A stretch of DNA of 64,000 bases from Halichondria panicea. Its lineage: Eukaryota > Porifera > Demospongiae > Suberitida > Halichondriidae. Shown here piece by piece: positions 21,290 to 31,695 of the stretch. The notes beneath the pieces are model-generated. The model searched no databases. It worked only from the letters and a program-made list of their open reading frames with translations, and was not told where the DNA came from. The stretch's first letter is position 1. Each line of letters opens with the position of its first letter. Position numbers and translations under genes: made by a program. The stretch covers positions 5,699,205 through 5,763,204 of the forward strand of contig NC_087378.1 of the NCBI RefSeq assembly GCF_963675165.1, written 5' to 3'.

Positions 21290-22110
21290 CAGACTTTGCA
21301 ATTATGCTCATCGTAAAAAGTGACGTAAGCAATCCATTCAGACAAAACTTGGAAACTTGTACATTGAGATGCACCGGAATATGCTTTTATGTTTAAGCTG
21401 ATCTGGAACCATCACATGAGACTTTGTGACATAGCGACTGTTTGCAGAGCCAAGCACGAATCCATCTATCGCTGTGCTAAGTGTTGTGACCTACAGCTAC
21501 CGACATTATAATACGATCTAACATATCTTTCTGATATGATTCCCATGCATTTTCGATAATAGGGAATGACGGTTTAATGGTGACCGATCGAGAATGTTGT
21601 GTTTGAGCCAGTGCTTGCTCCAAAGAACAAGCTTGCAGGGCGTAGGTGTGATGAACTAGTAGTGGATCAATTGGCCAATTTTCGGCACCATAGTATTGGC
21701 CTGACATAAAACGTCGCATGAGCTGAAGTGATATGTTCTTACAGTTTGTGTGGTATGAGCCTAGCACCCCATTAAGACGCTCAAAGCTGAATAGCCAAAA
21801 AGAATAGACAGGGCCAAAGTCTAAAAAACACACTCCATCAGATGGGCGTGGAGGTGCATGTTGATCGTGTAGTTTCTTTGTCCATAAAGTTGTTCAAATA
21901 CTTTACAAAAATCCATCAACAAAGAATCACCCTTCCGTAGACGTTGACATAGTGTGTTAACAGCTTTAACAAACAGTCATAGTCTTTGTGAGGAATTACT
22001 CCTTTCACGTGACGATTAACCCCAATGGTATCATTGAACACAAACTTGACTGGCGTTCTGAGAGTAAGTTTTTTTTGTTGGCAATACGTCATATCACCCT
22101 GCTTATTGTT
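21290..22110 (-). pseudogene. CACTA/EnSpm (TNP2-like) transposase C-terminal fragment
   Basis: Minus-strand reading gives a Cys/Leu-rich stretch, then INMHLHAHLMECV and DFGPVYSFWLFSFERLNGVL, then GSYHTNCKNISLQLMRRFMS, and further on GFVLGSANSRYVTKS. The F-x-FERxNGxLGSY block is characteristic of the C-terminal half of EnSpm transposases. A frame change occurs at about 21835, and the catalytic N-terminal half is not present. It confirms the superfamily suggested by the termini. The gene runs towards the kinase, which is on the opposite strand. Confidence 0.8.
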
Positions 22111-22179
22111 TTAAAGGACTTTCCACTTTCATGAGCACCCTAGACTCACGCATTGCCAAGAAGCAACCTGTATCTCCAG

Positions 22180-22490
22180 GCTAAATGCATCTCCAGGCTA
22201 AAAAAGTACGGAAGCTGGGTGAACCCAATACTACACCACCGGATGATGCTCCTAAATGGGCTGTCAACAGCGATGTTATTCAGAGTGTTATTCAGAGTGA
22301 GTATAGTGCACAAATCACGTTGTAATTCTATTTATTTAACTAGGTACATCACGCCACAAAGAGAACGTCTCGCCAGATGGTAACTCAAACACTCCTACAA
22401 ACCTATTTTTTATTATGCAAACTTTATCATTCAACTGCAGATAATGCTCAAGCTCGCGATCAAGCTGTCCAGCATTGTGAACATAATTAT
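22180..22490 (+). other. Possible short exons near the right CACTA end
   Basis: Plus-strand pieces PNTTPPDDAPKWAVNSD, SRHKENVSPDG and DNAQARDQAVQHCEH are separated by sequences with GTGAG- or GTAAC-type donors and AG acceptors. A 12-bp duplication of GTTATTCAGAGT sits at the first donor. They might be the 3' end of a cargo gene. Family unknown. Confidence 0.25.
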
Positions 22491-22749
22491 TGTGCATTAT
22501 TTGTACATGCATGATTGTGAAAAGTATTGGATGATGTCATTAAAAAAATTTATTTAGTTTACACGGGAGTTTCCACATTTTTGTGAGTCTACAATGGAGT
22601 TTACATAACTGATACTTGAAGATTACAGCGTTTGTACACAAGTCTGTATGATCTTAGTTCATCTACAATAGTATACAAGACTAAACACTAAGAGTGTACA
22701 ACATTGTATGTTATGATGTAAACTTTAGTGTACATCATAGTCCACAACT

Positions 22750-22775
22750 TGTACACTACCATGTCTGGCCCTGTG
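22750..22775 (-). repeat. Right terminal inverted repeat of the CACTA element
   Basis: Reads TGTACACTACCATGTCTGG into CCCTGTG, the complement of the left end with one mismatch. TTA follows at 22776. Confidence 0.9.
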
Positions 22776-22778
22776 TTA

Positions 22779-22970
22779 TGGTCGGAAAATTGAAGTACAG
22801 ACGGACCACCAACCTCTCGCCTGGTTACACAAGATGCATAACCAGATGCAGAACGCAAATGCCCGATTGACGCGTTGGGCGTTGGGCGTTGGCTATTCAG
22901 CCCTATCAACTGGAAATCACCCATCGTCGAAGAGTTTTGAATGGCAATGCTGATGGACTGTCACGAGCTG
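22779..22970 (+). pseudogene. RNase H of the Gmr1-like element, 3' part
   Basis: Resumes in frame after the CACTA insert with the RNase H motif VQTDHQPLAWLHKMHNQ. It continues to a final NADGLSR-type motif in a shifted frame. A tripled GTTGGGC near 22877 disrupts the sequence between them. Confidence 0.75.
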
Positions 22971-22980
22971 GCCCCTTTTA

Positions 22981-22991
22981 GGAGGGAGGGA
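22981..22991 (+). other. Polypurine tract
   Basis: GGAGGGAGGGA lies directly before the 3' LTR, the usual site for plus-strand priming. No coding domain lies between RNase H and this tract. Confidence 0.8.
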
Positions 22992-23222
22992 TGTGGCGTA
23001 CTCCTAGTAGCCACTAACCACAAACACTCCATCTGTGATCAAGTTGAACTAGTGCTGACTAGAAATATCTTAACACTAAGCAATTCTGGACTATTCTATG
23101 TATTGTTCTGGTTTGTTCTAGAACTGTTTTGTTTTGTATTTAACAGTTTTGTGTGTAAGTTGTGTTATTCGTGCGTGTTTTTTTAAAGTCAATTCTCCTA
23201 TAGTCAAGAGTACTACGTTACA
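22992..23222 (+). repeat. 3' LTR
   Basis: 231 bp with the same ends as the 5' LTR (TGTGGCG to GTTACA). Confidence 0.85.
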
Positions 23223-23917
23223 AGGAGCCAGAATGGCAGAAGATGAAGTATTCGCAGAAGCTAGCAAGAAGTAGCTAGCTGACCCTCCATAAGGATTGCG
23301 ACGAACCCTACGGGGCCAGATTGTAAGTTCACACACCGATGTACTGGATGTGACGCTACTATGCAGAAGCCGTACTCGATATCCAACAACCAAGAGATGA
23401 CGTTGGAGCAGATCCTCAAATTCATCGAGGAAAGGAAGCAGGCAAACGATCGGCATCCCGCCTGCTACTGCAGTGGCGGGCAGTTCATACAGAAAGCAGA
23501 AAAAACTGCCAATCAAGGAACCACTGCCAAAACACCAGGATACCTGTGGGCACGGGAGAAACCCGGATCAGGCGAACCGAATGCCCAGCCTCCTATGGCA
23601 CCAAGTGCAACCACTGTGATAACTTCGAAAAGGTGTGTAGAGTCAAGAACAGCACAAAAACGACCGAACACGGAGATGCAATTTTCGATACACTATGTGG
23701 GCTGTCCTCAATGGACAACTACACCCCTGGACCACCACATCTTTGACAATATCACATCTTACGGAGACAATCCAAGCCACAACCTGAGCGTCGAAATCAC
23801 CCTAAAAAATCCAAGACAGCAATCGTTTGTCAGCGGTTGGCAGGACTCAAAATTGTGAAGAAACTGGGACTTATCCACAAAGGATCTCATTCCCGTCGAT
23901 GCTAGCACCTGCATTAT
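23223..23917 (+). pseudogene. Gag-protease ORF of the older retroelement, 3' part
   Basis: Continues the frame of 13580-13855 with EWQKMKYSQKLARS. After frame changes come MTLEQILKFIEERKQ, a zinc-knuckle area with KCNHCDNF and VCRVKNSTKTTEHGDAIFDT, then PLDHHIFDNITSYGDNPSHN. Finally KIVKKLGLIHK and LIPVDAST appear, as downstream of a retropepsin DxGCQSC start. The sequence ends abruptly at 23917, where a dispersed repeat starts. These motifs match a repetitive sponge and cnidarian gag-protease type. Confidence 0.6.
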
Positions 23918-24142
23918 TAGAGTGTGTGTGGTTGGTGCTTCAATTAGAGCGGCCTAGGTGGTGTAAATGTTCCATTATACATTCCAATTAGCACCTACTC
24001 ATTTAATCTAAGAGTGACTTAGAGCGGTGCGTAAAGACATTCTAATTAGCACCTGCTCATTTAATCTAAGAGTGTGTGTGGTTGGTGCTTCACTTAGAGC
24101 GGTGCATAGCAACAGTAAAAGTAATTAGTAGCGACACCGATT
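23912..24142 (+). repeat. Dispersed repeat cluster, copy 2
   Basis: Contains two copies of GTGTGTGGTTGGTGCTTCA and two of ATTCNAATTAGCACCT-type sequence. The second copy continues into AGTAATTAGTAGCGACACCGA as at 3808-3893. It begins where the gag-protease remnant stops. Confidence 0.6.
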
Positions 24143-24659
24143 GTAGTAGAGTCTTTGTACACGGTAGAGTCTTTGTACACAGAGCAGATGTGTCTGATTC
24201 TGTGATTCTGTATTATTGTCCTGTTTTGTGAGTACAGTACAGAGGATTTCAGGTTGGTTGGCAGAAGTTAAAAGTTGAGTTGCAGTCAACCATGACCACT
24301 AATTGCATTAGTAGGAAGAAACATACAGTGTGTGGTCATGGTTGAGTGCACTTCAACTTTTAATTCTGACTACATTTTCTGTCATGTACGTACGTAGTAC
24401 TTAGCACATTACAAACAAAATGTGGGTCAGCTTAGTACAGGACATTGTCAAGAGCTTCGATGTCGTAGTCATTCTAATTAACTAAATACAGTTGAACAAT
24501 AATTTGTAGATAGAGTGCTCGAATTAAAACAGAAAAAAAAAGTAGGTTATTATTAGTTAAGCAGTGCTGAAGGTATACAGTACCAGTCAGGGACACAAAA
24601 GAAAGAGGGATTGGATGGAAACAAAATTCCAGGCTCTTAAAGAACAGGACTGTTCAGTA
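24143..24659. other. No gene recognised
   Basis: Holds the tandem duplication GTAGAGTCTTTGTACAC at 24146-24181. It also holds an inverted pair, GGTTGGCAGAAGTTAAAAG with AGTTGCAGTCAACCATGACC against CTTTTAATTCTGAC with GGTCATGGTTGAGTGCA, over 24250-24370: a small stem-loop region. Confidence 0.5.
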
Positions 24660-24906
24660 CAGTAGAACCTCGCTAATCCGAATAGAGCGGGGACCAGACC
24701 CCATCCGAATTAACAGATGTCATTAATTGATTATTAACGAAGACACTTTGACACTTTTATACATGTATTATGATATTACCCATTGTCTTAAGCAATAAAA
24801 TTATTGCGCGCATGCGCAGTACTCTATTCTACTGACAGCCTTTGTCATTTTGTCCCGATTTGCGAGGTTTCGGATTAAAGGGGTCTGGATTAGCGAGGTT
24901 CTACTG
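24660..24906. mobile_element. Pogo/Tigger-like MITE
   Basis: 247 bp with inverted ends CAGTAGAACCTCGCTAATCC, flanked by TA on both sides (24658-24659 and 24907-24908). The ends and the TA target match the pogo branch of Tc1/mariner. No coding capacity. Confidence 0.85.
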
Positions 24907-25077
24907 TAGCTCCCCCATTTTAGGATAGCCGTCATCCCTTATTTCAACTCAATGTAGTGACAAAGAAGGGCTAAATTGCAATGATAAAATTATACTAGTC
25001 GTACTAGTCGTACATTCACTTCTACCACGCACACACCACATTTTTTCTACAGGAACGTTGACAGACAGACTCTTACC

Positions 25078-25157
25078 TTCCTCGTTTTTAGGGCGTCAGG
25101 GTCGATCACAACCCAGTCTAAAAAACTTAAGGTTTCAACGTATGATCTTCCGTTTAG
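25078..25157 (-). CDS. Candidate internal exon, function unknown
   Basis: On the minus strand an AATAG acceptor is followed by about 27 codons including SYVETLSFLDWVVIDPDAL and a GTAAGAGT donor. The splice sites are good but no neighbouring exon is clear and the family is not recognised. Confidence 0.25.
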
Positions 25158-25549
25158 CTATTCCAAGAGGAGGAAGGACATAGCCTTGTAGGAAAGGTCG
25201 GCTGACCTTTGACATGCTAGAACAAGAACATGAATACTAGAAGAGATCTAACCAATGAGTAACGATCCTAACTTCCCGTTTGTATTTCTTCAAAGAAGTG
25301 GGCCAGGCAGTAACGCTTTGACAGTATCTGCCTCTTACAAGTGGACAAGGGTGTCTGTATATTAAGGCTGAAGTTGAGCTTAACGGAGAGGAACACACAC
25401 ATAATTTATTATTGTAGTAAAAACAAAGCAAGTACCTATTCGTCTCAAATACACCGATAAAGCTCCGCAGCCTGAGACTCCCTCCGTACCCAGAACTCAC
25501 CCTGCAACCCGCTCTGTGTCTGGAGACCCCCTCTGCGTCTGATGTTCAA

Positions 25550-25690
25550 TTAACAGCTAGAAAACTAGGTTTTTTGCAAAATCTCACCTCCCTCCCGATT
25601 GCAAAAAAAGATAAGTAGCTAAACTGAATTTTTATACATAAAACATATTAAAAATCGTGGGCTGCATTTTAGCTAATTCAGCAATAATTG
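25550..25690. repeat. Copy of a dispersed MITE-like repeat
   Basis: Contains ACTAGGTTTTTTGCAAAATC, CTCCCTCCCGATTG, AACATATTAAAAATCGTGGG and TAATTCAGCAA, all shared with the arms at 38305-38520 and 42255-42402. Confidence 0.65.
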
Positions 25691-28014
25691 CTGGTCCCAG
25701 TCCCAGCTTACCTGAGAAGCTCAACTTCAACTTTTAAAAGGTTTGGGCTGGACACGGACAGTCAGCAATTTACGACCCAGCCTTCTATCTGACCTTCTAT
25801 CTGACGAAGCAAAAAGAGTGCTCCAGAAATACACATACTCGAACGATCTACATCATAGATCAAGCAACATAATTATAATGATACTATACCTGTGATGCGG
25901 ACAGATAAAATCACATTTTTTTCACGGCCTGCTCAACAGTTCGAAAGTGGCAATACAGTTGGCGGAAATTATTGGCTGTAGTGTATGGTGTGACGGATGG
26001 ACGATATTGCCTACAGCTGCCAAGCTCACTCGAAGTCTTAAAACATGGCAAGCTACTTCTCACAGACCTGAGCTAACAGGAGCATCAAGCAAGAGTATGA
26101 GGAAATGCGGAAATGCGAATGGGAATCAATAATTTTCTGCACGTTACGATATCTCAATCTCAACCCCTCCACGATCTCAAAGGCAATGTGATCGAAGAAA
26201 GCCTAGCATCCATGAACCGCAGTAAAGCGCATGATTCGCTGCTCAGACCTAAGAAAGCCCAAAAAGACGTGCTAACGCAACTATATTGCACGTACATGCT
26301 CACAGTGCACAGTTCTCGCCACAAACTGCTGCATCATTGCGTTCACTCAACACCGAACAAATCATATCACTACAAACCAAAGGACAAAAGGACACTACAC
26401 CACCACACGGAACACGTCATAATAAACATTGAAGTTTCAACTTTAGTCCTATGAAGAACAGCTTTATTCCAATGGACCGGCACTCGGCATTACCAAGCTC
26501 ACCTGGAAAGAGGATTCAGGTCCAGGAGTTTGGTGGAAGAGAACGCCATTGGGTGTGGAATTTTTTAATCCAATGAGAAGGCATCACTTTTGCGATTCCG
26601 AGTTAGACCAAGTGGCCAAGTGGCCAAGTGGGAAGCTGTTTGCACTTCTTCAAACACAGCAACACATGTTAGACACTACAATGCCAAAGGCTACCAGCTT
26701 TAACTGAGGACATGCATGACGCTAGCCAGGACGGCTCACTGTGTGACTCGTATAGTATAGGAATTTCCACGTCTTAAACTGACACTAATATTTTTTTATA
26801 GTAACTGCATGCTATACTGAACATCGTGATTTCAAAATAATATCTGAGGTATAATTATCTATAATTTGTGCATGTAAACAGAATGTCCAGAGGCAGCATT
26901 ATGAATATTCTATTGACCTACCTCAGTATCTACCTCAGTATAATTATTTATATAGATACATTTAAGCAAAGCAATGCAATGTTGATGTCTGATTTTGAAC
27001 GCCAAGACTTAATTGCAAACAGAGTGCCCAAAATCGAAAAGGACAGGCACGCTACAATAACTCTTCCCCTATACTGGCACGGTAATTAATAAGCAGGGAT
27101 ACAGTTTCTATAACATTCATCAAGAGTGCATGAACTCATGAACAGAATGTCAAGCCAAGCCATGATATGCAGACATATCACTGCTTTAAGTAAGTATGTG
27201 TGTAGGTGTGTGTGTATACTGCTACTGCTGATCGATCTAACAATGTGACCTTTACATCAGAATGCCTATAGGTGTACTCTAGATTTATAATAGATAATAG
27301 ATTGTATTCTTCTGTGATATGCACTGTTACTCTGTACCCAATGTATAGGCACCCCAAACCATGTTTCAGTCTATTGTAAGATTGTAAGATTGCAGGTATA
27401 ATTAATATCCTTGGTTAAGAGTGCAATAATAATGGATTAATTATTGCATTAATAGCACAGGGTTATACTAAGGCTGTTCCCAAGCTAGGCATCAATAATT
27501 ATGTTAATTGGGCCCAACCGTCTTTAGTGATATTCCAGAACAGCTGATACAGTGTGGAGCGTGATACAGTGTGGAGCGTACAATGCTACTTACCCATCAT
27601 TTCACTTCACTCCCATCGCTTGGCCCGCTTGGCACAAGATCAATTGCAATATTTTGGTAGTGCCAGCTAGTGGACTGTTTTATCATACGGCAAAAGGATT
27701 TAATAACACAGCTACACAGCTTCACATGAGTAATAATAATAATAATAATAATCGATGCTTTACAGTATGACTTTACATTTACACAAGGTGAATAGATTGT
27801 TGTGCGTCAGAAATTAAACATACTGACAGGAAGTTCCTAGAAGGAACACCTGACTAAATCTACATAAAATGTATACAGTTATACAGAGCAACAGGGACAG
27901 ACTAGGTGATAAGTGCAAATTATTGATTGGTCAAAGCGTTCTAGAAAACTGTCCCAGAAATCCAGAAATTGATAGTTGACATCGAGTGAGAGAGAGATCT
28001 ATAAAAGGGAGGGA
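25691..28014. other. No gene recognised
   Basis: An open plus-strand stretch near 25940-26130 (EIIGCSVWCDGWTIL) and another at 26113-26454 have no family I can name. Sequence near 26690-26735 resembles the piggyBac derivatives' interior (ACATGCATGACGCTAG, AGCTTTAACTGAGGACATG) in inverse orientation. Tandem duplications occur near 25785, 26610, 26930 and 27546-27579. A (TAA)n run is at 27729-27752. Confidence 0.4.
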
Positions 28015-28460
28015 TTAAAAGTAAAAGTGTCTTGTTGTGTTTGAGCGATGATGACCTTTATGAACTAGCTTGTGATTAGACGATAGTCTTGTGTTGCTGG
28101 TAGAGTTGTCTACTGGTTTTTGGAGACACCTGACGGCGAATATGAACTCTAGCCAGTTCATTAGTGGCAAAAGGTCCAGTTTAATGAGGCAACTTTTGTA
28201 GTCGAGACTATCGTAAGGTTCAGAATAAACTTTGAAGATCTTCTCTCCACTTTTGTGATGGCCTTGTGTGTCTGTGGTCTCCACAGTTGCAAACAAAATG
28301 TTAAATTAGAGCGTAGTATAAAGTGTTCTTTTTGTGTGGAGATCATGAGAGATCTCTTTTAATAAGCTGTAGGCCTTCGAACATAGGTTGTTGATATGTT
28401 GGTCCCAGGAGAGACTATTCTGGATGGTTCTTTATAGACCTCTATTGGATCAAACACAAT
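28015..28460 (-). pseudogene. Non-LTR retrotransposon, C-terminal end of ORF2
   Basis: Minus-strand reading has FCLQLWRPQTHKAITKVERR and SKFILN, then SCLIKLDLLPLMNWLEF, FAVRCLQKPVDN and NHKLVHKGHHRSNTTRHFYF. This is the post-reverse-transcriptase region of CR1/L2-like elements. Small frame changes separate the pieces. The reverse transcriptase itself is absent, because the stretch between here and the endonuclease fragment is only about 330 bp. Confidence 0.75.
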
Positions 28461-28783
28461 GTTATGAAGTTGATGGGATGGAGTGGGCATTTCTTCAATT
28501 GGTGGTAAAATGAAAAAAATTATTTATTGCGTTTGCTTTGGAGAGTGCGTCAGAAAACATGAAATTTTCGTGGGCGAGTATTCAGGGCGAGTATTCACGG
28601 CTTGTCCTTAGTCTCTTTAAAATGATCTCTTTAAATGCCTAAATAAGGTTTTTGGTTTAGATGAAAAGGATGTAACGATAGAGCGCTCATGTTGTTTTAT
28701 TTTTGCATCACTTGAAAAGTATTTTCAAGTAGTAATAGTTTACCTTCTTTATACTGAGTTGTTGACTTTTTTAATTAGAGTTT

Positions 28784-29600
28784 TTATTTGTTTTGAAAGG
28801 TGCCTGATTTCTGAGGTGTGCCATCTAGGGCTTTGTTCGTTTGATACCTTGGCATATTGGAGGTAGCAATAACAATAAAAATATGATTGAGAACTTGTAG
28901 CTCATGAAATAGCTGCGTCTGATCTGTTTTATGATAGTTGTAGAGGTTTCTTGTTTGGTCTTGCTCCCTCCTATATGTACATGGGTTGGTTTCAAGGTGA
29001 AAAATAATTGGATAATGGTCAGAGATTGACAAATCATAATCTGTACTGATATTCACAATTCTATTTGGAACATTTGTGAGTACTAGGTCAAGAAGGGTAC
29101 TAGGTCAAGAAGGTTTCCATGTATATGCGTAGGCGATGTGACAAGCTGGCTAAAATTATTTTCAAATAAAAGGTCGCAAAAATCTTGAGTAAGAGAATAC
29201 CATGAGTATGAGAATACCAGTCAATATCTGAAATCTCCAAGGATAATATCTCTGGTTTTTGGAAGGGAATTAATATAAGTAAGGACATCATCAAGATAAG
29301 ATGGTGACTAGTTGGGTGAACATATACGCCGCATAATATACGCCGCATAATACGCCGCATACAATCGTAATAGGGTCTGTTAACAATTGTCGTTGACTGG
29401 ATGGAACATTTTGATTGGCAGCTATAAGAACACCTCCGCCTCTTGTTTCTCCTGTACAAAAAGTAGTCATTAGGGAGGATTTCCAGATTAAAGTGATACT
29501 TGGTCAACCATGTTTCGGTCACACAGATAATATCGATAAATTTGGCTAATTGAAAAAAAGTAAATTTGTACAGAATTTGACATTATGCATTGGGCCGTGG
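28784..29600 (-). pseudogene. Non-LTR retrotransposon endonuclease (APE-type) fragment
   Basis: Minus-strand reading has ICVTETWLTKYHFNLEILPN, then a stretch reading FCGVYVHP-like in a shifted frame. It ends with VNISTDYDLSISDHYPIIFH, where SDHYPI is the conserved SDH motif of the APE-type endonuclease. Same strand and order as the C-terminal fragment at 28015, so both probably come from one internally deleted copy. Repeats near 29080-29113 (17 bp x 2) and 29325-29360 interrupt the frame. Confidence 0.75.
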
Positions 29601-29927
29601 GCTGAGTGGTATTTGGTGATGAGACTATTTGAATAGAATACTTATAGCACTGTCACTGTACTGACTGACTAGGCTGTACAACCGTACCAATTGATTACAA
29701 CCAATTGATTACACAACCGTAGTATATACACCAACGAAACCGGCTCTAAACAACTACTTCTCTAAGTAACGCGTAGTAAATCAGCTAAGAACACCAACAA
29801 GCTATATACATACAAGTACAATTGTTTAATATACATCGAAAACCAAGAAGAGTAACCTCTGTAGACTTGTGCGTGAGGTATTGGTACACTGTCAGCATCT
29901 TGAAGATGTTTCAACTGTGATGGTATT

Positions 29928-30218
29928 TCAACTGTGCCATCCTAAAATTGTTTGAGCCATAAAAGTGCTCCTAACTCTAAATTCAGCAGTAGTGTTTTCA
30001 GCACCATGACGCTTTAGAATTGGTAAGGAATGCACTGGAACAGGCAATTTCTTTATGAACTCTTGTATGTTTTGAGGTAAGTTGAGAACATAACCTCTTT
30101 GTCCCCCGTGCTTGCTGACATAATAAGCCAATGCTATTAGCATTTCCTCAATTTGGGTCATGCTTTCCAAACAAGTGGGAACAGTTCCAGGGTCCATATC
30201 ATTGTCTGCGGAAAACAA
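29928..30218 (-). pseudogene. Helitron-associated N-terminal fragment
   Basis: A 96-codon stretch has CLESMTQIEEMLIALA, HGGQRGYVLNLPQNIQEFI, LPILKRHGAENT and EFRVR. This series is the region in front of the Helitron helicase-like (Rep) domain (DUF6570-like). It ends ILGWHS without the Rep HUH motif, and no helicase is nearby. It is a single-exon remnant. Confidence 0.7.
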
Positions 30219-30982
30219 TTTAGGGGAACTTTATCTCTATTGCATCGCACCACAAATATATGAATTTAAAGAAACGTTTCAGTAAACGGGCCACTGTTCA
30301 GCACATTTTGCGTGTTGCCATTGATCTTGCTTGTTTTGAAATTTTGTCAGAGGACTCGTATTTGTAGTCTGCTCATCCATTCTTCTCTGCTGTTGTCGTT
30401 GTTCTTCTGTCTCATTCATTCTTCTCTGCCGACCACTGTCAAGTCTCAAAAGCATCGTTTTATACTCAGAAAAGTGGTAGAAGTCAAGTCATTAGATTTC
30501 GAATATGTAGTGGGGGCAGCAATTGCAGAAGTTCATAAGTGCAGTATGCACTATCCATAAAGTTATGGCTCGGCATGCAAATTGTTATGTAGTAGCTGTG
30601 CTCTGTATTGTCTTGGTTATATTATCGAGACCCAGGATTGCATAATTCCGAGCGAAGCGAGGCGAAAGAAAAAAAAAATGGACAACGTAGGACTCAATGG
30701 AACTAGTGGCTCCAGTTGCTGCACACCGTAACGGGAGGCCACTGTACTGATCAAGCTCAATCTGAAGATGAAACCAGAGAAGAAAAGTAAGTCCGCACAA
30801 TTTATATATACCACGCACAATAAATAGACAAGTCATAGTAATCTATATAACAAAATTGTGCTTGGTACGAGGCTCCTGAGGCTCCTGTCTGATATATAGA
30901 TGTCTCATAACTCACTTGTCTCATAACTATACTGTATATATAATATGTAGCTGTTTGTAATGCAAATAAGAAGTAAACGTAC

Positions 30983-31288
30983 TTGTGGAATTTCGTAGCA
31001 CCCTCTGAGCTGATCCATGAAGCCCTCGATGCACGGGACGGAGATTTTTTCGCCTGTCTTGACTATACGTTGTACAGAGGTGACCAAAGTGGCGTCAGAG
31101 GCCACACGGACATCCGAGACCGTCACCTTGTCTTTTTGGAGAGTCCCCCTAATATAATTTTTCATTATTTCTGTCAGCCTTGGGGAAGCCTCTGCGGTCA
31201 GCGCGAGCTGTACCACAAGCCATCCTTCATTTGACAGACGTGAAAAAGTTGTTGAAATAGACTTCAATGAGGCTGTGAGGTCTTTCAC
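30983..31288 (-). CDS. Unidentified open stretch, possible exon
   Basis: About 100 codons without a stop: KDLTASLKSISTTFSRLSNE, LALTAEASPRLTEIMKNYI, QKDKVTVSDVRVASDATLV and GEKISVPCIEGFMDQLRG, ending at a GTACGT donor. Composition looks like real protein. It abuts the piggyBac remnant on the same strand, in a different frame. I do not recognise the family. Confidence 0.35.
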
Positions 31289-31695
31289 AACTCGTGCTGC
31301 TTCTCTGGTGTGGCTGTATACACTTGTAGCATGTGGAAGTATTCCTCTGGGAGGTACTGTTTCAGTGCAGATCTACCCTGAAACTTTATCATTGCCTCGT
31401 CTACTGCAACTTACTGCAACTTCACGGCATGCAGCAGAACAGCGCTCGTTGAAGAGGGGGCGTACTTTGGCCAAACGATCGCTACCTGGGGTGCCTGGAG
31501 TCGGGAGTGGTGTTGTCCGTGAAAGGTGTTGTCCGTGAAATGGCCTAAAGCGATGCGATCGCGTGAGATCTTCGATGCAATTGGTGAGTAGTGGAATTGC
31601 ACGTATCTCCTCCAATAATTTTCAATCGATGGGAGTTTCACGATCCCCATGAAAATGCAGAATCCCTTATCATGTTGTAGTGGGGTCATCATTTG
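31289..31695 (-). pseudogene. PiggyBac transposase core fragment
   Basis: Minus-strand reading has FMGIVKLPSIENYW, YSPIASKISRDR, HFTDNT, GSDRLAKVRPLF and EVAVDEAMIKFQG-like pieces. The last contains the first catalytic Asp region of DDE_Tnp_1_7, then SALKQYLP. Two frame changes are present, one at the doubled GTTGTCCGTGAAA near 31504-31535. After SALKQYLP the sequence leaves the piggyBac family and reads on in foreign sequence. Confidence 0.7.

Larger units (their letters stand above)
18145..22775. mobile_element. CACTA/EnSpm-type DNA transposon nested in RNase H, carrying a kinase
   Basis: The termini are inverted repeats of 26 bp with one mismatch. They start CACAGGGCCAGA and are flanked by TTA at 18142-18144 and 22776-22778. 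A CAC start, a 3-bp target duplication and many subterminal GTTTAC or GTAAAC motifs (18180-18370 and 22555-22735) are typical of CACTA elements. Removing the insert and one TTA joins the two RNase H halves in frame. Inside are, from the left, a CA-rich minisatellite, a plus-strand kinase pseudogene and a minus-strand transposase pseudogene. Confidence 0.85.
13856..23222 (+). mobile_element. Ty3/Gypsy-type LTR retrotransposon with integrase before reverse transcriptase (Gmr1-like order)
   Basis: Two LTRs begin TGTGGCGTACTCCTAGTA and end TACTACGTTACA. They are flanked by GGGAG (13851-13855) and AGGAG (23223-23227), a 5-bp target duplication with one change. The internal order is gag, zinc knuckle, protease, integrase, reverse transcriptase, RNase H, polypurine tract. 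Ordinary Ty3/Gypsy elements place the integrase last. Here the integrase GPY/F-type end runs into the reverse transcriptase in one uninterrupted frame, and nothing but the purine tract lies between RNase H and the 3' LTR. A 4631-bp CACTA element sits within RNase H. Without it the element is about 4.7 kb. Several frameshifts make it inactive. Confidence 0.85.

Noticed and set aside
23118-23516. Minus-strand 132-codon stretch
   Set aside because: Overlaps the 3' LTR and the gag remnant on the other strand; no domain.
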